Positions 20,939 through 32,553 of a DNA stretch of 64,000 nucleotides are shown here, in pieces. The stretch lies in the NCBI GenBank assembly GCA_024364735.1, contig JAGFNQ010005667.1:300065-364064 (forward strand), given 5' to 3'. The translations under genes and the position numbers were made by a program. The notes below the pieces were generated by a model. The model saw only the letters and a program-made list of their open reading frames with translations. It searched no databases and was not told the DNA's origin. Source of the stretch: Boesenbergia rotunda. Taxonomy: Eukaryota; Streptophyta; Magnoliopsida; Zingiberales; Zingiberaceae. How positions within the stretch are numbered: the stretch's first letter is position 1; the number at the start of each line of letters is the position of its first letter.

Positions 20939-21650
20939 TGATGGGGTTGAATAGCCCGTGGCGGACACGAAGAATGAAGAAGCTGCGTGGCACGACGAGA
21001 AGAGTAGGAGTTACTCTTCGTCAGCCCCCGGACTCCCCTCGGAACACATACCCTGGAAGAGCAAATCGAAAAACCCCATCCTGGGATCACCCCGTGAAGT
21101 CGGGGCCCGAGATTGCCTCGGGAAGCGGAGCAACCGCCTGTCACCCAGGCAAGAAGACCCCGAGATCACCTCGGGGAAGGGGAGCCCAATCCTCCTTCGA
21201 CCTCGAATAACGGATCTCCTATTTGCGGCTCCGTTGGATAAGGATCACCAATAATCACGGGAGGGTCATGACCCGTAATCCATGGCCATTATCGCCCTCA
21301 TCCTTATAACGGATTAGATTTAATGACTACGACGACCGTTATAAAGGTGATCCTAGAACCGAAGATGGGGGGAACCTGGTGGAGAGGGTGGAGACACGTA
21401 CGACCACTACTGCAGGTATAAAAGATACTCCAATCCCTCCGGTAAGGGGTAAGCATTCTCTACAACTCACACTCTCTTTTCTGTCTTAACCTTTTTCTAT
21501 TGGGGTACTGACTTGAGCGTCGGAGTGGGCTCCGCCGGATAACTTCCGACGTATTCCCCTAACGCTCATGTTGATCTCGCAGGACGTAGCGTTCCTTCCC
21601 TCCTATCATCTTCCATATGGGCAGAACCCCGATACCTAATCATCGTCATC
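20939..21650 (+). repeat. 3' LTR of Tat element
   Basis: Starts TGATGGGG right after the polypurine tract. Holds GGTATAAAAGATACTCC (about 21415-21431) and then TGACTTGAGCGTCGGAG (about 21510), a motif common in Tat LTRs. The end is uncertain; I place it near ATCATCGTCATCGA (about 21635-21650). No TSD could be checked. Confidence 0.75.
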
Positions 21651-22148
21651 GACTCCTTCAAGAAGGAACAGTAGTCTAAGAGTAAAGTCATGTTATACTT
21701 TTAGTTCGAGGATCCAAAGGTGTTGACTGTTGAGAAGGAGATGTAATTTGGATTTGCAGTGGAAAAAAATTGTAAGAGAGGAAAAACAACAGTCATCAGA
21801 GCCGACAACGTCGACGATCACAGGACGGGTCCATGGGTTAGGATGGGCTCTAGCCCACCTAAAAAAAATAATATATATGTTTTTTATTAATATTTTGTTT
21901 TCAGTTTCACAATGAATTCACCGATTATTATCCTTTTGTCCCATTGGCATTTTTTTCCTTATCTTATATTTTATTGGTTCAAATAAAAATTATTTTGATT
22001 TGAGCTAAATTACAATTGAACCAAATTTAATGAGTTAAATCAGTTATAATGATTAAGGATATTTTTTTTTGAGAAAATTCTCTCTTCATTTTTTTTCTTT
22101 CCGTTTTTTCTCTCACTCATGAGCAACTCCCACCGCCTATAACATCGT
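21651..22148. other. Unassigned AT-rich stretch
   Basis: Between two retroelements. No coding similarity recognised and no terminal repeats found. Could be host intergenic DNA or an old repeat fragment. It is the best candidate here for non-LTR-element sequence. Confidence 0.4.
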
Positions 22149-23160
22149 TGTTGGAACTTGGATGGCTAGAGAGGGGGGGGAGGTGAATGTAGCCAGACAC
22201 CGAAACTTTAGCACTTTGCAAATTTTGTGCACTTAACCGTTTAGTAGCACAGCGGAAGCAAACAAAAACAGAGTATAGCAGAATTTAAACCCTAAGCTAA
22301 GAACAAATACAAGAACGCTAACAAGATGATTTACAAGGTTCGGGAATAACTTGCCCCTACTCCTTGGCGTGCCCTTAAGGTGGGCGATCCCTTGATCGTC
22401 GGTAGATCAAGCCCTGAAAAATCCGGATAAAATGCAACCTCCTTCTCGGTGGAGTAATCTCTCCACAGCGTTTAAACAGAGATAAAGTTTTAAGCATAAT
22501 GAAACACAAGAAGGATCTTACAGAGCACTTAGGACAGCAAGAACCCAAGCAAACTTCTCACCGAGCTCCACCCAGCACAGATCTCACGCAAGAACTCCCT
22601 TCTTCGTGTCTTCTCACTGATGGACTCGCTAAGCTTCCTAGTTTTTCTTCCAAATGCTCAAGTAACAGAGGTTGCTTCAGAGATCACAGTTGCTTGCTCA
22701 AGATGATGAAACAGAGTTGTCACAAGAGCAAAACACAAGATGTCGCAAGAACACAAGCTGTAACGTTGTTGAGACTTGTTCGCCACAAAAGCCCTTATTG
22801 TCTCAGCTCACCGATCACCAGGTCACCACCTCACTGCAGCCTCCAGCTGCTCACCTGCAACAGCCAGTTACTACTGAGCTCACCTGAACTCCCTGAGCTT
22901 CCCTCAGGCCAACCCCAGTCAGCAGCTCCAGCCAGCGCCAGCGTCCGTTACAACCTGAGATGGAAAACGGACAAACCTGCTCCAAGGAAAGACCTTCATT
23001 GACTCTCCTTGAGTGTTTGAATCCATCCCTGTCACCTGCACATTTAATCAGAGCATTAGCACAGCAAATCAGCAGTGAATCAAGTATCAGAGATTAAGCG
23101 CAGAAAAATCGGATGTGTTCAGACGCGATCAGAGCGTCTGACAGTCCATTTTGAATTAAG

Positions 23161-23790
23161 GTGATCGGTCATCGGACCGATCAGAGAGCCTCTTGATCGG
23201 TCACCAAACCGATCAGGGTGGGTTCAGACCGATCAGGCTCCATCCTGATCGGTCCCCAACGCTCAATCAGAAATCGCGATTTCTCTGGGACCGATCACTA
23301 GACCGATCACAGGTTGTGGATCAGTCACCAGTCCGATCCACTCCTTTGCAGGGCGATTCCTTAGCTTCGCAGTCCAACCCTCCTGATCGATCACCAGACC
23401 GATCAGGGCATGCTCAGACCGATCGGGCTCCGTCCTAATCGGTCATAGTGAGGAACTCGCGACACTTGATCATTCTCCAGAATGGTCTGAACAGTGTTCC
23501 AGATCGGTCACCAGACCGATCAGGAGCAGATCAGTAAGGTTCCTAAAAACCTACTGGATGCTCCCTGATCGGTCACCGGACCGATCAGGAGCAGAGCAGC
23601 AGGGGAACTCAACTCACTGTGGGCTCCCTGATCGGTCACCAGACCGATCAGGAGCCGAGCAGTGAGTGAAACGCATACTCCCTGATCGGTCACCAAACCG
23701 ATCAGTCATCGCTGGATCGGTCACCAGACCGATCCATGAAGGAGCACCGTGCCAACCTCCCTGATCGGTCACCAGACCGATCCAGGGACT
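23161..23790 (-). repeat. GATCGGTC hairpin array in family B 3' LTR
   Basis: About a dozen palindromes with arm CTGATCGGTC, usual loop ACCA, and the complementary arm, irregularly spaced by 15-60 bp. Variants carry mutated arms (for example GATCGATC). The same array occurs at 33562-34190 and 57037-57552. Confidence 0.88.
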
Positions 23791-23794
23791 CCAA

Positions 23795-24250
23795 CCTAGC
23801 CCTCCAAGCTAGGGTTTCATCCAACCTAGCCCTTCAAGCTAGGACCTGAACCTCCAAGCTAGGACCTGACCCTCCAAGCCAGAATTTCATCCAACCTAGC
23901 CCTCCAAGCTAGGACCCGGCCCTCCAAGCCAGGACTTTTTCACATCTAACCCTCCAGGTTAGGACTTTTCACACCTAGCCCTCCAAGCTAGGATTTTTCT
24001 CACCTAACCCTCCAGGTTATGACTTTTCACACCTAGTCCTCCAAGTTAGAACTTTTCACACCTAACCCTCCAGGTTAGGACTTTTCCACACCTAGCCCTC
24101 CAAGCTAGGACTTTTCCACACCTAACCCTCCAGGTTAGGATTTTCCACACCTAACCCTCCAGGTTAGGATTTTCCACACCTAGCCCTCCAAGCTAGGATT
24201 TTCTCACACCTAACCCTCCAAGTTAGGATTTCATCAAACCTAGTCCCACT
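23795..24250 (-). repeat. CCTAGC/GCTAGG hairpin array in family B 3' LTR
   Basis: Tandem units of about 30 bp, each a 6-7-bp inverted repeat around CCTCCA(A/G). Two main stem types alternate: CCTAGC with GCTAGG, and CCTAAC with GTTAGG, a paired change. Spacer is mostly ACTTTTCACA or ATTTTCCACA. Confidence 0.85.
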
Positions 24251-24357
24251 AGGTATGTCTAGTCCACGACCAGGACTTAATCACAATCATAATCATCAAC
24301 CCAAACTAAAATCGGTGTCAACACCAAAACAACAATCAGGGTTAGACTGCATCAACA

Positions 24358-24894
24358 ATCTTCCCATTTTTGTTGTTTGACAACCTGATTTTAAGTTTAG
24401 GAATTTTGAAATCAATTTTCTCAAATTCAAATTTCAGAATCATAGGGGAATCAGGATCCTTCCCCTACAACATAGTTATCCCAAACTTAACCAACCACAC
24501 TCTCCCCCTTTGTCAAACACCGAACAGAGTGTAGACGGGTTGTTAAGTTTAATTATACTCCCCCTCAACCCTAGGGGGTTCCCAAAACAACAAAAGATTT
24601 GATTGAATTTTGAAAACATACGAAAACATATGAGAAAGATAAGGCATGACAAAACAATCATATGCATCATATGGAGTCATAAGCATAGCAATGCATAATA
24701 AGGTATACATAACGATAGCAATTTTACGAACACTCATATACGCCAACAATAAGCTGAAAATCAAATATGAAAAGCAGACATAGTGTCAGATGCATCATCA
24801 AGCATCAGAGTTAAGGCAAATACAGTACAAAAACCATCAAAGTCAAGTCATAGGCATCTAACCATAGAGTCATACAATCCAGACAGGCAAATAG
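24358..24894 (-). other. 3' UTR and polypurine tracts, family B
   Basis: On minus: a degenerate tract AAAATGGGAAGAT next to the LTR, plus AAAGGGGGAGAGTG (about 24515-24502) and GAGGGGGAGTATAA (about 24568-24555). Three tracts in about 200 bp fits Sirevirus habit. The rest is AT-rich and non-coding. Confidence 0.75.
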
Positions 24895-26564
24895 TCAAGG
24901 GGGGTCATCCATCGTGGCATCATCAGGAACAAAAGACCCTGGTGCAGCACTACCAGAGGGTGCATCTCCCGGAAAGGTGTGTCGGCGCCACTCGTCGTAC
25001 CAAGTCTGCTGTAAAGTACGGACCCCGGAGACATCGGACTCCACCGCGGTCAGTCTGCGATCGAAGGAGCGAAAACCCGACCGAACCTCCTCGCGATAGA
25101 GCTCTCGCAAATGAAGATCATGCTGGATGGTCCGATCAAGCTCTGAAATCTGCCAGCGCAGATCTGGGACCGGCTCATAGTCGTAGTCGGCAGCAGCAGC
25201 GGGAGCCTCCTGATGTGCAGTAGCATCTGTTGGTGCCTGAAAGTGTGGACCTCCCCTAGGCAGCTCTCCAAGCCCCCTCCCGTCCTTCCAAACTAGTGCC
25301 CGATCGTGATCCCGGATGATGATGCCAGATTTGGCAAACGCCCGTCTGCCAAGTCTGCAATCCTGTTTAACCATGGGCACTGTCTGGCACTTGGTTACAT
25401 CGACACCTACTGACATAAGCCAGTTAGTGATGACGTGGCCAAAAGGCATATAGACAGTGCGTCGGCTTGGCTCTCTATAGGATAAGATGGACTGAAAAAT
25501 GCTCTCCATGATGTCAAAGTCCATGCAGCGGTGCATACCATATAGCATCAGGCAATGGTAAGGTCGGATCTCGGTCAAGGGTTTGGAAGTGATCGGCAGG
25601 ATGCAGTTTGTGATTATTTTGAGCAGAATGTAATCAACAGGAGAAAGTCGTAGGGCTGCAAAAGTCGGAAAATCAGGCCCCAACTCATCAAGACCGGCTG
25701 GTCGAGGATGGCCAAAGAAGTGCTGATATATAGTGTCGGGGGTGACGTCCGCAAAAGGAGCCAACAAAGGGTCAGGGAGCTCAGGATAGATAGAATACAA
25801 GTTAGGCGATCGACGACCGCCCAGATACTCTGCCAGGATCTCATAAGAAAAATCAAGATTTCTCCTGGCAACTCGGGTAGTGAATTCAAAGCCCCCTTGA
25901 GGCCCTTGTTGAAGGTTATTGTAGAATTCTGAGACAAGGTCATAGTTTATAGTTCTTTCGAGGGAAAGGAGAAAGCCCAGGTTGTAGAAGGTGATTATCT
26001 CCATGATGGAGGGACAGTGCTCAGATAGAAAGGGACCATCAATTGATCGACAGGAAAGTAACTTGAAGGTGCGAGACTAAAATGCCTGCTCACAGGCAGC
26101 GTTCGGGAACCTGGAACTCGATGAAGGTTGAGGCCTTCGGGAGGGCACGGAAGAAGAAGGGTCTTTGCCCTTCGAGCTTCCCTCCACGGGTTCTTTGCCC
26201 TTAGATGACTTTCTAAAGGATTGAAGAATTGATCATGACACCAAATTCAATCAAATAAAGTGAATCAATAAAAGTTTAACCAAGTAATCAATGATATAAT
26301 AATGATACACGATGGAAAGGATTATATGAACATAGGTTTAATCAAAGAAATGAGATTTGATCATAAGGGAAGAATCAGATCATGATATAGATTGCACATA
26401 ATTAGGTTTAATCAGTGGGGTGAAAAATTATGGCAAGGTCACGGCAATGAGTAGGATCACAACACAACAGGAAAACACCAAAAGAAGGAACATGGTTAGC
26501 CCAAATACATAATCTATGAATTGATTTGTAAGAAAACCAACAACAATGCTTACTTAGGTGCCAT
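24895..26564 (-). pseudogene. Family B accessory gene (intron-containing, plant-transposon-protein-like)
   Basis: Unknown function. Coding exon 1 is 26564-26554 (ATGGCACCTAA). The intron is 26553-26213 (341 nt), with strong donor AA|GTAAGC and acceptor CTTTAG|A. Exon 2 is 26212-24895. The joined start reads MAPKKSSKGKEPVEG, then a Ser/Lys-rich linker. The core domain (from 26004) shares SEFYNNL, LKIITNCILPIT and RPYHCLM with the family A gene. A TyrGlu/Asp-rich linker, a coiled-coil segment (DLRWQISELDRTIQ...) and an acidic tail ending DDATMDDPP follow. Length about 442 codons. One in-frame TAG (26079-26077) breaks it; the remaining 369 codons are open, which is striking beside the ruined gag and pol. 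The domain resembles Transposase_32 / putative plant transposon protein (moderate confidence). Confidence 0.78.
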
Positions 26565-26779
26565 GTTGAGTTGATTGACTTCGGAAACTTGCTCACGAGA
26601 GGAAAAACGCAGAAGCTTGACATGAACTCTCGCGAAAAGAAGAGCGCACGTGCACGGGAAGGAGAAGCGCGAGCAGCCACGCGCAGGGAAGAAAACGCAG
26701 GAGGAGCTCTCACACAGCAAGTAGATCGCACGCGCAAGAGAGGATTTCGGCGCTAGGGCTTGGGAAGAAAGGGTTTACA
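26565..26779 (-). other. 5' leader of family B accessory gene
   Basis: GC-rich, CGCG-containing sequence between the hairpin cluster and the ATG. No clear TATA box. The transcription start cannot be placed. Confidence 0.45.
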
Positions 26780-27165
26780 CGAAGTTAATCGGTTGGTGGA
26801 TCGGTCCACCAACCGCAATTTAATGCGATTGAACGGATCACCGTTCGATCTGGTAGCGCCCAGACCGATCAGGCTCCGGCCTGATCAGACTGGCCTGGTC
26901 CTGATCGGTCGGGTGACCGATCAGGCAGGCCCCTGATCGATCGGCTAATCGATCAGGAAGCGATCAGTAGGTTTGGAGGTTTTTCCGTGAGCCCCCTGAT
27001 CGGTCTGTGGACCGATCACCACAAAGGGCGCCAGATCGGTCCGGGGACCGATCCAGACCAACACAGTGAGTTTTGGTAATTTTTCGCAAAGGAGCTGGAT
27101 CGGCCCGTTGGACCAATCAAACATACTCCTGATCGGTCCGGTGACCGATCAGGCTTCCTGAATTT
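26780..27165 (-). promoter_or_regulatory. GATCGGTC hairpin cluster upstream of accessory gene
   Basis: About seven palindromes (CTGATCGGTC-type arms; loops GGGT, TGTG, CGGG, CGGT), about 225-600 bp before the ATG at 26564. They are the family B LTR hairpin type found outside the LTR. Regulatory role inferred from parallel placement in family A (9579-9860). Confidence 0.65.
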
Positions 27166-27688
27166 TCCTTATATGATCTGAAACTTTCAGTTTCAGACTT
27201 CCAAATGATTTCTAACAAGATCTGATGAAAGTTATCGATCTTGGAAGTGGTCCCTTGACTAAAATTTATCCCTGAACCAGGATCAAAGGTCCTTATGAGT
27301 TTAACAATCACTTTGCTCCACTCAATTGGAGTCAAACTCAATCAACAACCATCCACTCAATTTCAACCAAGTTTGTATCTAAATAAGGTCTCCAATCAAG
27401 TTTCCTTGATTGGAATGTCCAAGTATGTTCATGGAGCCAAGTACACATGTGTTATGCATTGGTTTTCCCCATACTTGGTCACCGAAGTGATTTTTATCTC
27501 GTCAACCAAATTTCTCAAGGGATGCATTGAATTTCGAGAAATTTAGTTGATCCTAGCATCTCACCCCATTTCTAGCAAACAAAAATATTTTGGTAAACTT
27601 TATAGTTTGTGTGGGATGTCCCCAAGTTACCTAATTGTTGCCCTACAATTCGAATTGATCATGAAGGGTTTTGAATGCATTTTGATGT
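27166..27688 (-). other. Spacer between pol and hairpin cluster, family B
   Basis: Non-coding sequence matching the reverse complement of 63481-64000 behind the plus-strand copy's pol. It is therefore a regular part of family B. Confidence 0.75.
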
Positions 27689-30600
27689 CTATGAAATGCG
27701 ACACATTCCCAACTCCCTTCTTAAGAAGCTAAACTCATTTTCGGGGAGTGACTTAGTGAAAATGTCCGCTAGATTTAATTTGGAGTCTACATATGAGAGT
27801 ACAACATCTCCTCTAGCAACATGATCCCTAATGAAGTGGTGACGCACTTCAATATGTTTGGTCCTAGAGTGATGGACTGGATTCTTCGTTAGGTTAATTG
27901 TGCTAATGTTGTCACACAACACTTGCACACCCTTGTAACTTAATCCATAGTCCTCTAGAGTATGAGTCATCCACAACAATTGCGATATGCTCTCTCCTAT
28001 AGCAATATATTCTGCCTCGGACGTGGAGAGAGCAACACAATGTTGCTTCCGACTTGACCAACTAACTAGAGATGATCCTAAAAATTGGCAACCCTCACTC
28101 GTGCTTTTCCGATTCAACTTGCATCCAGCATAGTCGGAATCGGTGTAGCCAATTAGGTCAAACGATTCGGTACGGGGGTACCATAGACCAACTCCTATTG
28201 TGCCTTTAAGATATCTCAAAATTCTCTTAACAGCAATCAAGTGAGATTCCTTGGCACACACTTGATATCTAGCGCATATACCCACAGCAAAAAGTATATC
28301 AGGTCGACTGACTGTGAGGTATAGCAGACTACCTATCATGCTCCGATATTGAGTCAAATCAACAGGTTTACCACTCTCATCATTGTCTAATCTTGTATTT
28401 GTAGCCATCGGAGTGGTTACTTCTTTTGAATCACTCATGTTGAATTTTCGAAGCATCTCTTGAGTATACTTTGATTGGTGCACATGGATCCCATCTCGGG
28501 TTTGGTTGATTTCAAGTCCAAGGAAGAAAGTCAACTCTCCCACTAGACTCATTTCAAATTCACTCTCCATGTGTCCAATAAACTCATTTAAATAGCCCTT
28601 GTTTGAGTCACAAATTATGTCATCGACATATACTTGGGCTACAAATATATTATCACCATCTCTACGTAGAAATAGTGTAGGGTCTATTTGGCCTCTAACA
28701 AAACTTTTTTCAATTAGGAATGTCGACAACCGCTCATACCAAGCTCGGGGTGCTTGTTTAAGGCCTTAAATCGCCTTCTTGAGCTTAAATACGTGGTTTG
28801 GTAATTCGGTACTCTCAAACCCCGGAGGTTGTTCGACATAGACCTCTTCTCTTATTAAACCATTTAGAAAGACCGATTTGACATCCATTTGATATAGCTT
28901 GAAACCCCGATGTGCTGCAAATGAAAGCATCAATCGGATGGACTCTAATCGGGCCACGGGAGCATAGGTCTCATCATAATCAAGACCTTCAACTTGACTG
29001 TAGCCCTTGGCTACTAAGCGTGCCTTGTTTCTTATGATTTCTCCCTTATGGTTCAATTTATTTTTGAAGACCCATTTGGTTCCAATAATGGTGGTCTTCT
29101 TGGGTCTAGGGACTAAGTCTCACACTTGACTTCTTTCGAATTGACCTAGTTCATCTTGCATGGCAATGATCCAATCGGGATCATTTAATGCTTCATCAAT
29201 TTTTCTAGGTTCAATTTCGGAAATTAGGGCAACTTCATTAGCCTCATTCCGGAAGAATGATCTAGTCCTAATCCCATGATGGATGTCTCCAACAATTTGG
29301 TCTTGGGGATGGCTAGAGGCTAACCTAGTTGTCCTAGGAGTTGGTGGTGCTTCTTGAATGGTTTCACTAGACACCGGCTCAGCCTCAGGATCCGGCTGAT
29401 CGATGGGTTGTCTAGGCTCACCGTCATCAGACTCATCACCATTATCAACAACATTTGGACTTTCATCCAAACCCAGTTGCCTGAGTTCAAATTGAGATCC
29501 TTCAATATCTTCTGATTGATCATTTGATCTTGGAATTTCTTCAAAGACAACATCAGAAGATTCTTCAACCGATCTAGATTTCTTATTGTAGACTCGATAG
29601 ACTTTGCTAACAAGGGAGTACCCGACCAGTATCCCTTCATCAGCCTTTGCCGTGAACTTTTCAAGGTGGTCCTTGGTGTTTAGGATAAACACCTTACAAC
29701 CAAACACCCTAAGATGTTTAACCGTAGGTGGTTTTCCAAACCAAAGTTCATGAGGAGTCTTACCTAAGAATCTATGGATGAGGACTCGGTTTTGCACGTA
29801 GCAAGCTGTGTTTACAGCTTCGGCCCACATGTAGCTCGGTAGTGAGTACTCATTAAGCATGCTTCACGCAGCCTCTTGTAAGACACGGTTCTTCCTCTCT
29901 ACAACACCATTTTGTTGTGGTGTTCTAAGAGTAGAGAACTCGTGTATATACCCTCTATCTTGACAAAACTCTAAAAACCGTTGGTTTTGAAATTCAACTC
30001 CATGATCACTTCTTATTGTCTTAATTGTTGATGATTTTTCGTTTTCAACCCTTCTACAAAAAGAAATGAAAACATCTAAGGTTTGGTCCTTATATTTTAG
30101 AAAATAAGTCCATGTATATCTAGTAAAATCATCAATGATAACAAAACAATATCTACTTCCATTCAAAGATATGATAGTGCTACAATCAAACAAGTCCATA
30201 TGAAGTAAATCTAATGCGGTAGAAGTACTTACAGTGCTTTTACCTTTATGTGCAGATTTTGTTTGCTTACCCATTTGACATGCATCACAAAGTTTGTCCT
30301 TTTCATACTTGATGCTTGGTAAGCCACAAACTAATCCCTTGTTGGCTAGCTTCTGGATATTCTTCATGTTCACGTGTGCTAGTCTCCGGTGCCAAAGGGT
30401 GGACTCATCTTCTCTTGACATGAGACACTTAGCAAAAGCATTAGTAGCACTTTTAAAGGAAACTTGATAAATGTTATCTATTCTTGTTCCTACTAGTATC
30501 GTGTCAAAATTGTCATGTTGTCTAACTAGACATTGACTTGATTTGAAATTAATTGCGTAACCCGCATCACATAATTGACTAACACTTAGGAGATTAAATG

Positions 30601-30817
30601 TCATCCCCTTGACTAGAAAGGCATTCTTAATCCTAAGACATTCGGATATTTGAATGTCTCCTATTCCTATGACCTTAAGACTACCATTGTTACCAAATGA
30701 AACATTACCTCTACTTTTTCTTTGAAGTGTAGTAAACAATGATCTATCCCCGATAATGTGTTTGGAGCACCCACTATCAACGAACTAAGTTGATAGATGC
30801 TCCCCCTCAATCACAAC
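27689..30817 (-). pseudogene. pol: Family B pol, decayed copy
   Basis: Protease VDSGCSKH (about 30790-30765), integrase with LLHMDLFDC (first Asp intact) and NGVVERKN (third residue), RT with YVDDII (about 28650-28633; the next residue Cys replaces the usual Phe) and RNase H ending LGMCRIS at 27689. Breaks: TAG before VDSG (Trp expected), TGA near 29863 (CGA in the relative), TGA near 29119 (Trp in the relative), stop near 28765, and DHGVEF where the relative has DHGGEF. Most are C-to-T or G-to-A changes. Not functional. Confidence 0.9.
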
Positions 30818-32495
30818 CTACACAATTCGAAAAATAGAAGTTTTAGATACCCAAACCTTGGGACCTAAAGCACCTACTATGCAAGACTTAGACACCCATG
30901 CCTTGACTACTTTCCTTTGAGCCCTAGGTGTCTTAGATTGTCTAACACCAGTCCTAGACATTAAGGATACAAATGATGGTTCTTTGGGTCGGTAACCAAT
31001 ACCGGCCCTATTGTAGACTGCCCTTTGGGCATTCAAGATCATGTCTAAGGTCTTTGAGCTTGTTGAGAACTTCTCAAGAACACTCTTGAGTCTCTCAACT
31101 TCACTCTTCAATGATTTGTTTTCATCCTCTAACAATTCAACATGCAAATCATCAACATCCTCATCCCTAGAGGACTTCAATTGTTTAACTTCAATTTTCA
31201 AAGATTTAATCTCATCCTCTAACATTTCCACATGCAAATCGTCTACATCCTCATCCTAGAGGATTTCAATTGTTCAACTTCTAATTGCAATGATTTAACC
31301 TTAATTTTTGACTTTTTCAACATATTGGTTAAGCATGCAATAGCTCTATAGCATTTCTCAAGTTTGGAAGTGATTACCTCTTCATCATCCGAAGATGATG
31401 AAGCCGCGTTTGAGGAGTCAGAGGATTCATCACTGCTTTCTTCTCCTTCTAAGGCCATGAGTGCTACATGACGTGTACTCTTCTCCTCCTTCTCTTCATC
31501 AGATGAACTTGAGGAGGATTCATCCCAAGTGGCTTTCAAGGCCTTCTTCTTCTTCTTGGATTTATCCTCCTTCTTCTTGAGCTTTGGGCAGTCCTTCTTG
31601 AAGTGCCCTTTCTTGCTACACTCATAGCAAGTAATGTTAGATTTATCAAGCTTAACTTCACTTGGTTACCTTTACCCTTGAAGTGTCGACCCTTTCTCAT
31701 CATCCTTCTAACGAAGTTGGCCATCTCGAAGGAAGAAGAGCCGCTGCCATCCTCCTCGGACTCGTATTCGGATTCGGATGAGGAAGAAGATGATGAGACT
31801 TCCTTCTCCTTCTTCTTCTTGTTCTTTTCATCTGTAACTAAGGCAATCCCCTTCTCCTTGGGGCCTTTGATAGCCATTTCATGTAATTCCATTTCACAAA
31901 ACAAATCATCTAATTTGACAACTGATAAGTCCTTGGAAACTTTGTAGGCATCCACCATGGATGACCACAAAGCATTCCTTGGAAATGCTTTTAACACATA
32001 CCTCACAAGGTCGCGATTCTCGACCTTTTCATCAATAGAATGGAGACCATTGAGGACTTCCTTGAACCGGCTATGAAGTTCACTCACCGTTTCATTTTCC
32101 TTCATGGTAAGGTTTTAGAGTTGGTTGAGGAACAAATCCCTCTTGGCGATTCTTGAATCTCGAGTGCCCTCATGGAGTTCAATGAGTTTATTCCACAAAT
32201 CTTTTGCACTTGTGAAGGGACCAACCTTGATGAGTTGGTCTTTGTTCATGCCACATTGTAGGGTCACCACCGCCTTCGCGTCGGCTTCACTCTTCCGGGA
32301 TTGCTCAGCCGACCAACGCCATGATTCTAGTTCTTTGCCTTCATCATCCTTTGGAGGGGTAAAACCCTCCTTCACAGCGAACCAAGTGTTGATATCCATC
32401 TTTAGGTAGTACTCCATCTTCGATCTCCAATATTGAAAATCTGCTCCATCGAAGAAGGGAGGTCGGGTGGTGGAAAAACCTTCTCTCAAAGCCAT
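30818..32495 (-). pseudogene. gag: Family B gag, decayed copy
   Basis: Starts MALREGFSTTRPPFF at 32495, 45 bp after the primer site. Gag region to about 31900, Ser/Glu-rich linker, a CCHC knuckle (about 31627-31580, out of frame because of an upstream 1-nt shift near 31665), and coiled-coil C-terminus with an internally repeated DDLHVELLEDE unit. Ends KTSIFRIV then TAG at 30820-30818, the same stop as in the plus copy. Breaks: TAA near 32115 (CAA in relative) and frameshifts near 31665 and 31245. Confidence 0.88.
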
Positions 32496-32539
32496 TGTAG
32501 TTGACTCTCGGTTGTTAATCCGTTTGTACAGAGCCTCAA

Positions 32540-32551
32540 GCTCTGATACCA
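32540..32551 (-). other. Primer-binding site, initiator tRNA-Met type
   Basis: TGGTATCAGAGC on minus, two bases from the LTR end. Confidence 0.92.
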
Positions 32552-32553
32552 CT

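Larger units (their letters stand above)
15718..21650 (+). mobile_element. Ty3/gypsy Tat-type element, 3' half
   Basis: Contains the C-terminal part of integrase, a 66-bp tandem repeat block, an antisense gene and a 3' LTR. Pol followed by an antisense extra gene is known from the Tat lineage. The 5' part was separated by insertion of the family A copia element and lies left of the window. Confidence 0.85.
22149..24357 (-). repeat. 3' LTR, family B (2209 bp)
   Basis: TGTTGG...CATCAACA. About 95% similar by eye to 32554-34867. Includes two structured arrays, annotated separately (23161-23790 and 23795-24250). Confidence 0.92.

Noticed and set aside
21651..22148. Possible host gene fragment
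   Set aside because: I saw no coding similarity, and the short ORF at 21730-21915 is AT-rich at its end with no recognisable motif. Left as unassigned.
22499..23002. 167-codon ORF in family B LTR
   Set aside because: Within the LTR; the equivalent in the other LTR (33071-33421) is in another frame and shorter. No support as a gene.
23161..24250. Regular short repeats resembling a CRISPR array
   Set aside because: The repeats are palindromes inside a plant LTR, the spacing is irregular, the spacers are repeats themselves, and the array is copied in every family B LTR.
24783..25223. 146-codon plus-strand ORF
   Set aside because: It is a shadow of the accessory gene on the minus strand, with no recognisable domain of its own.
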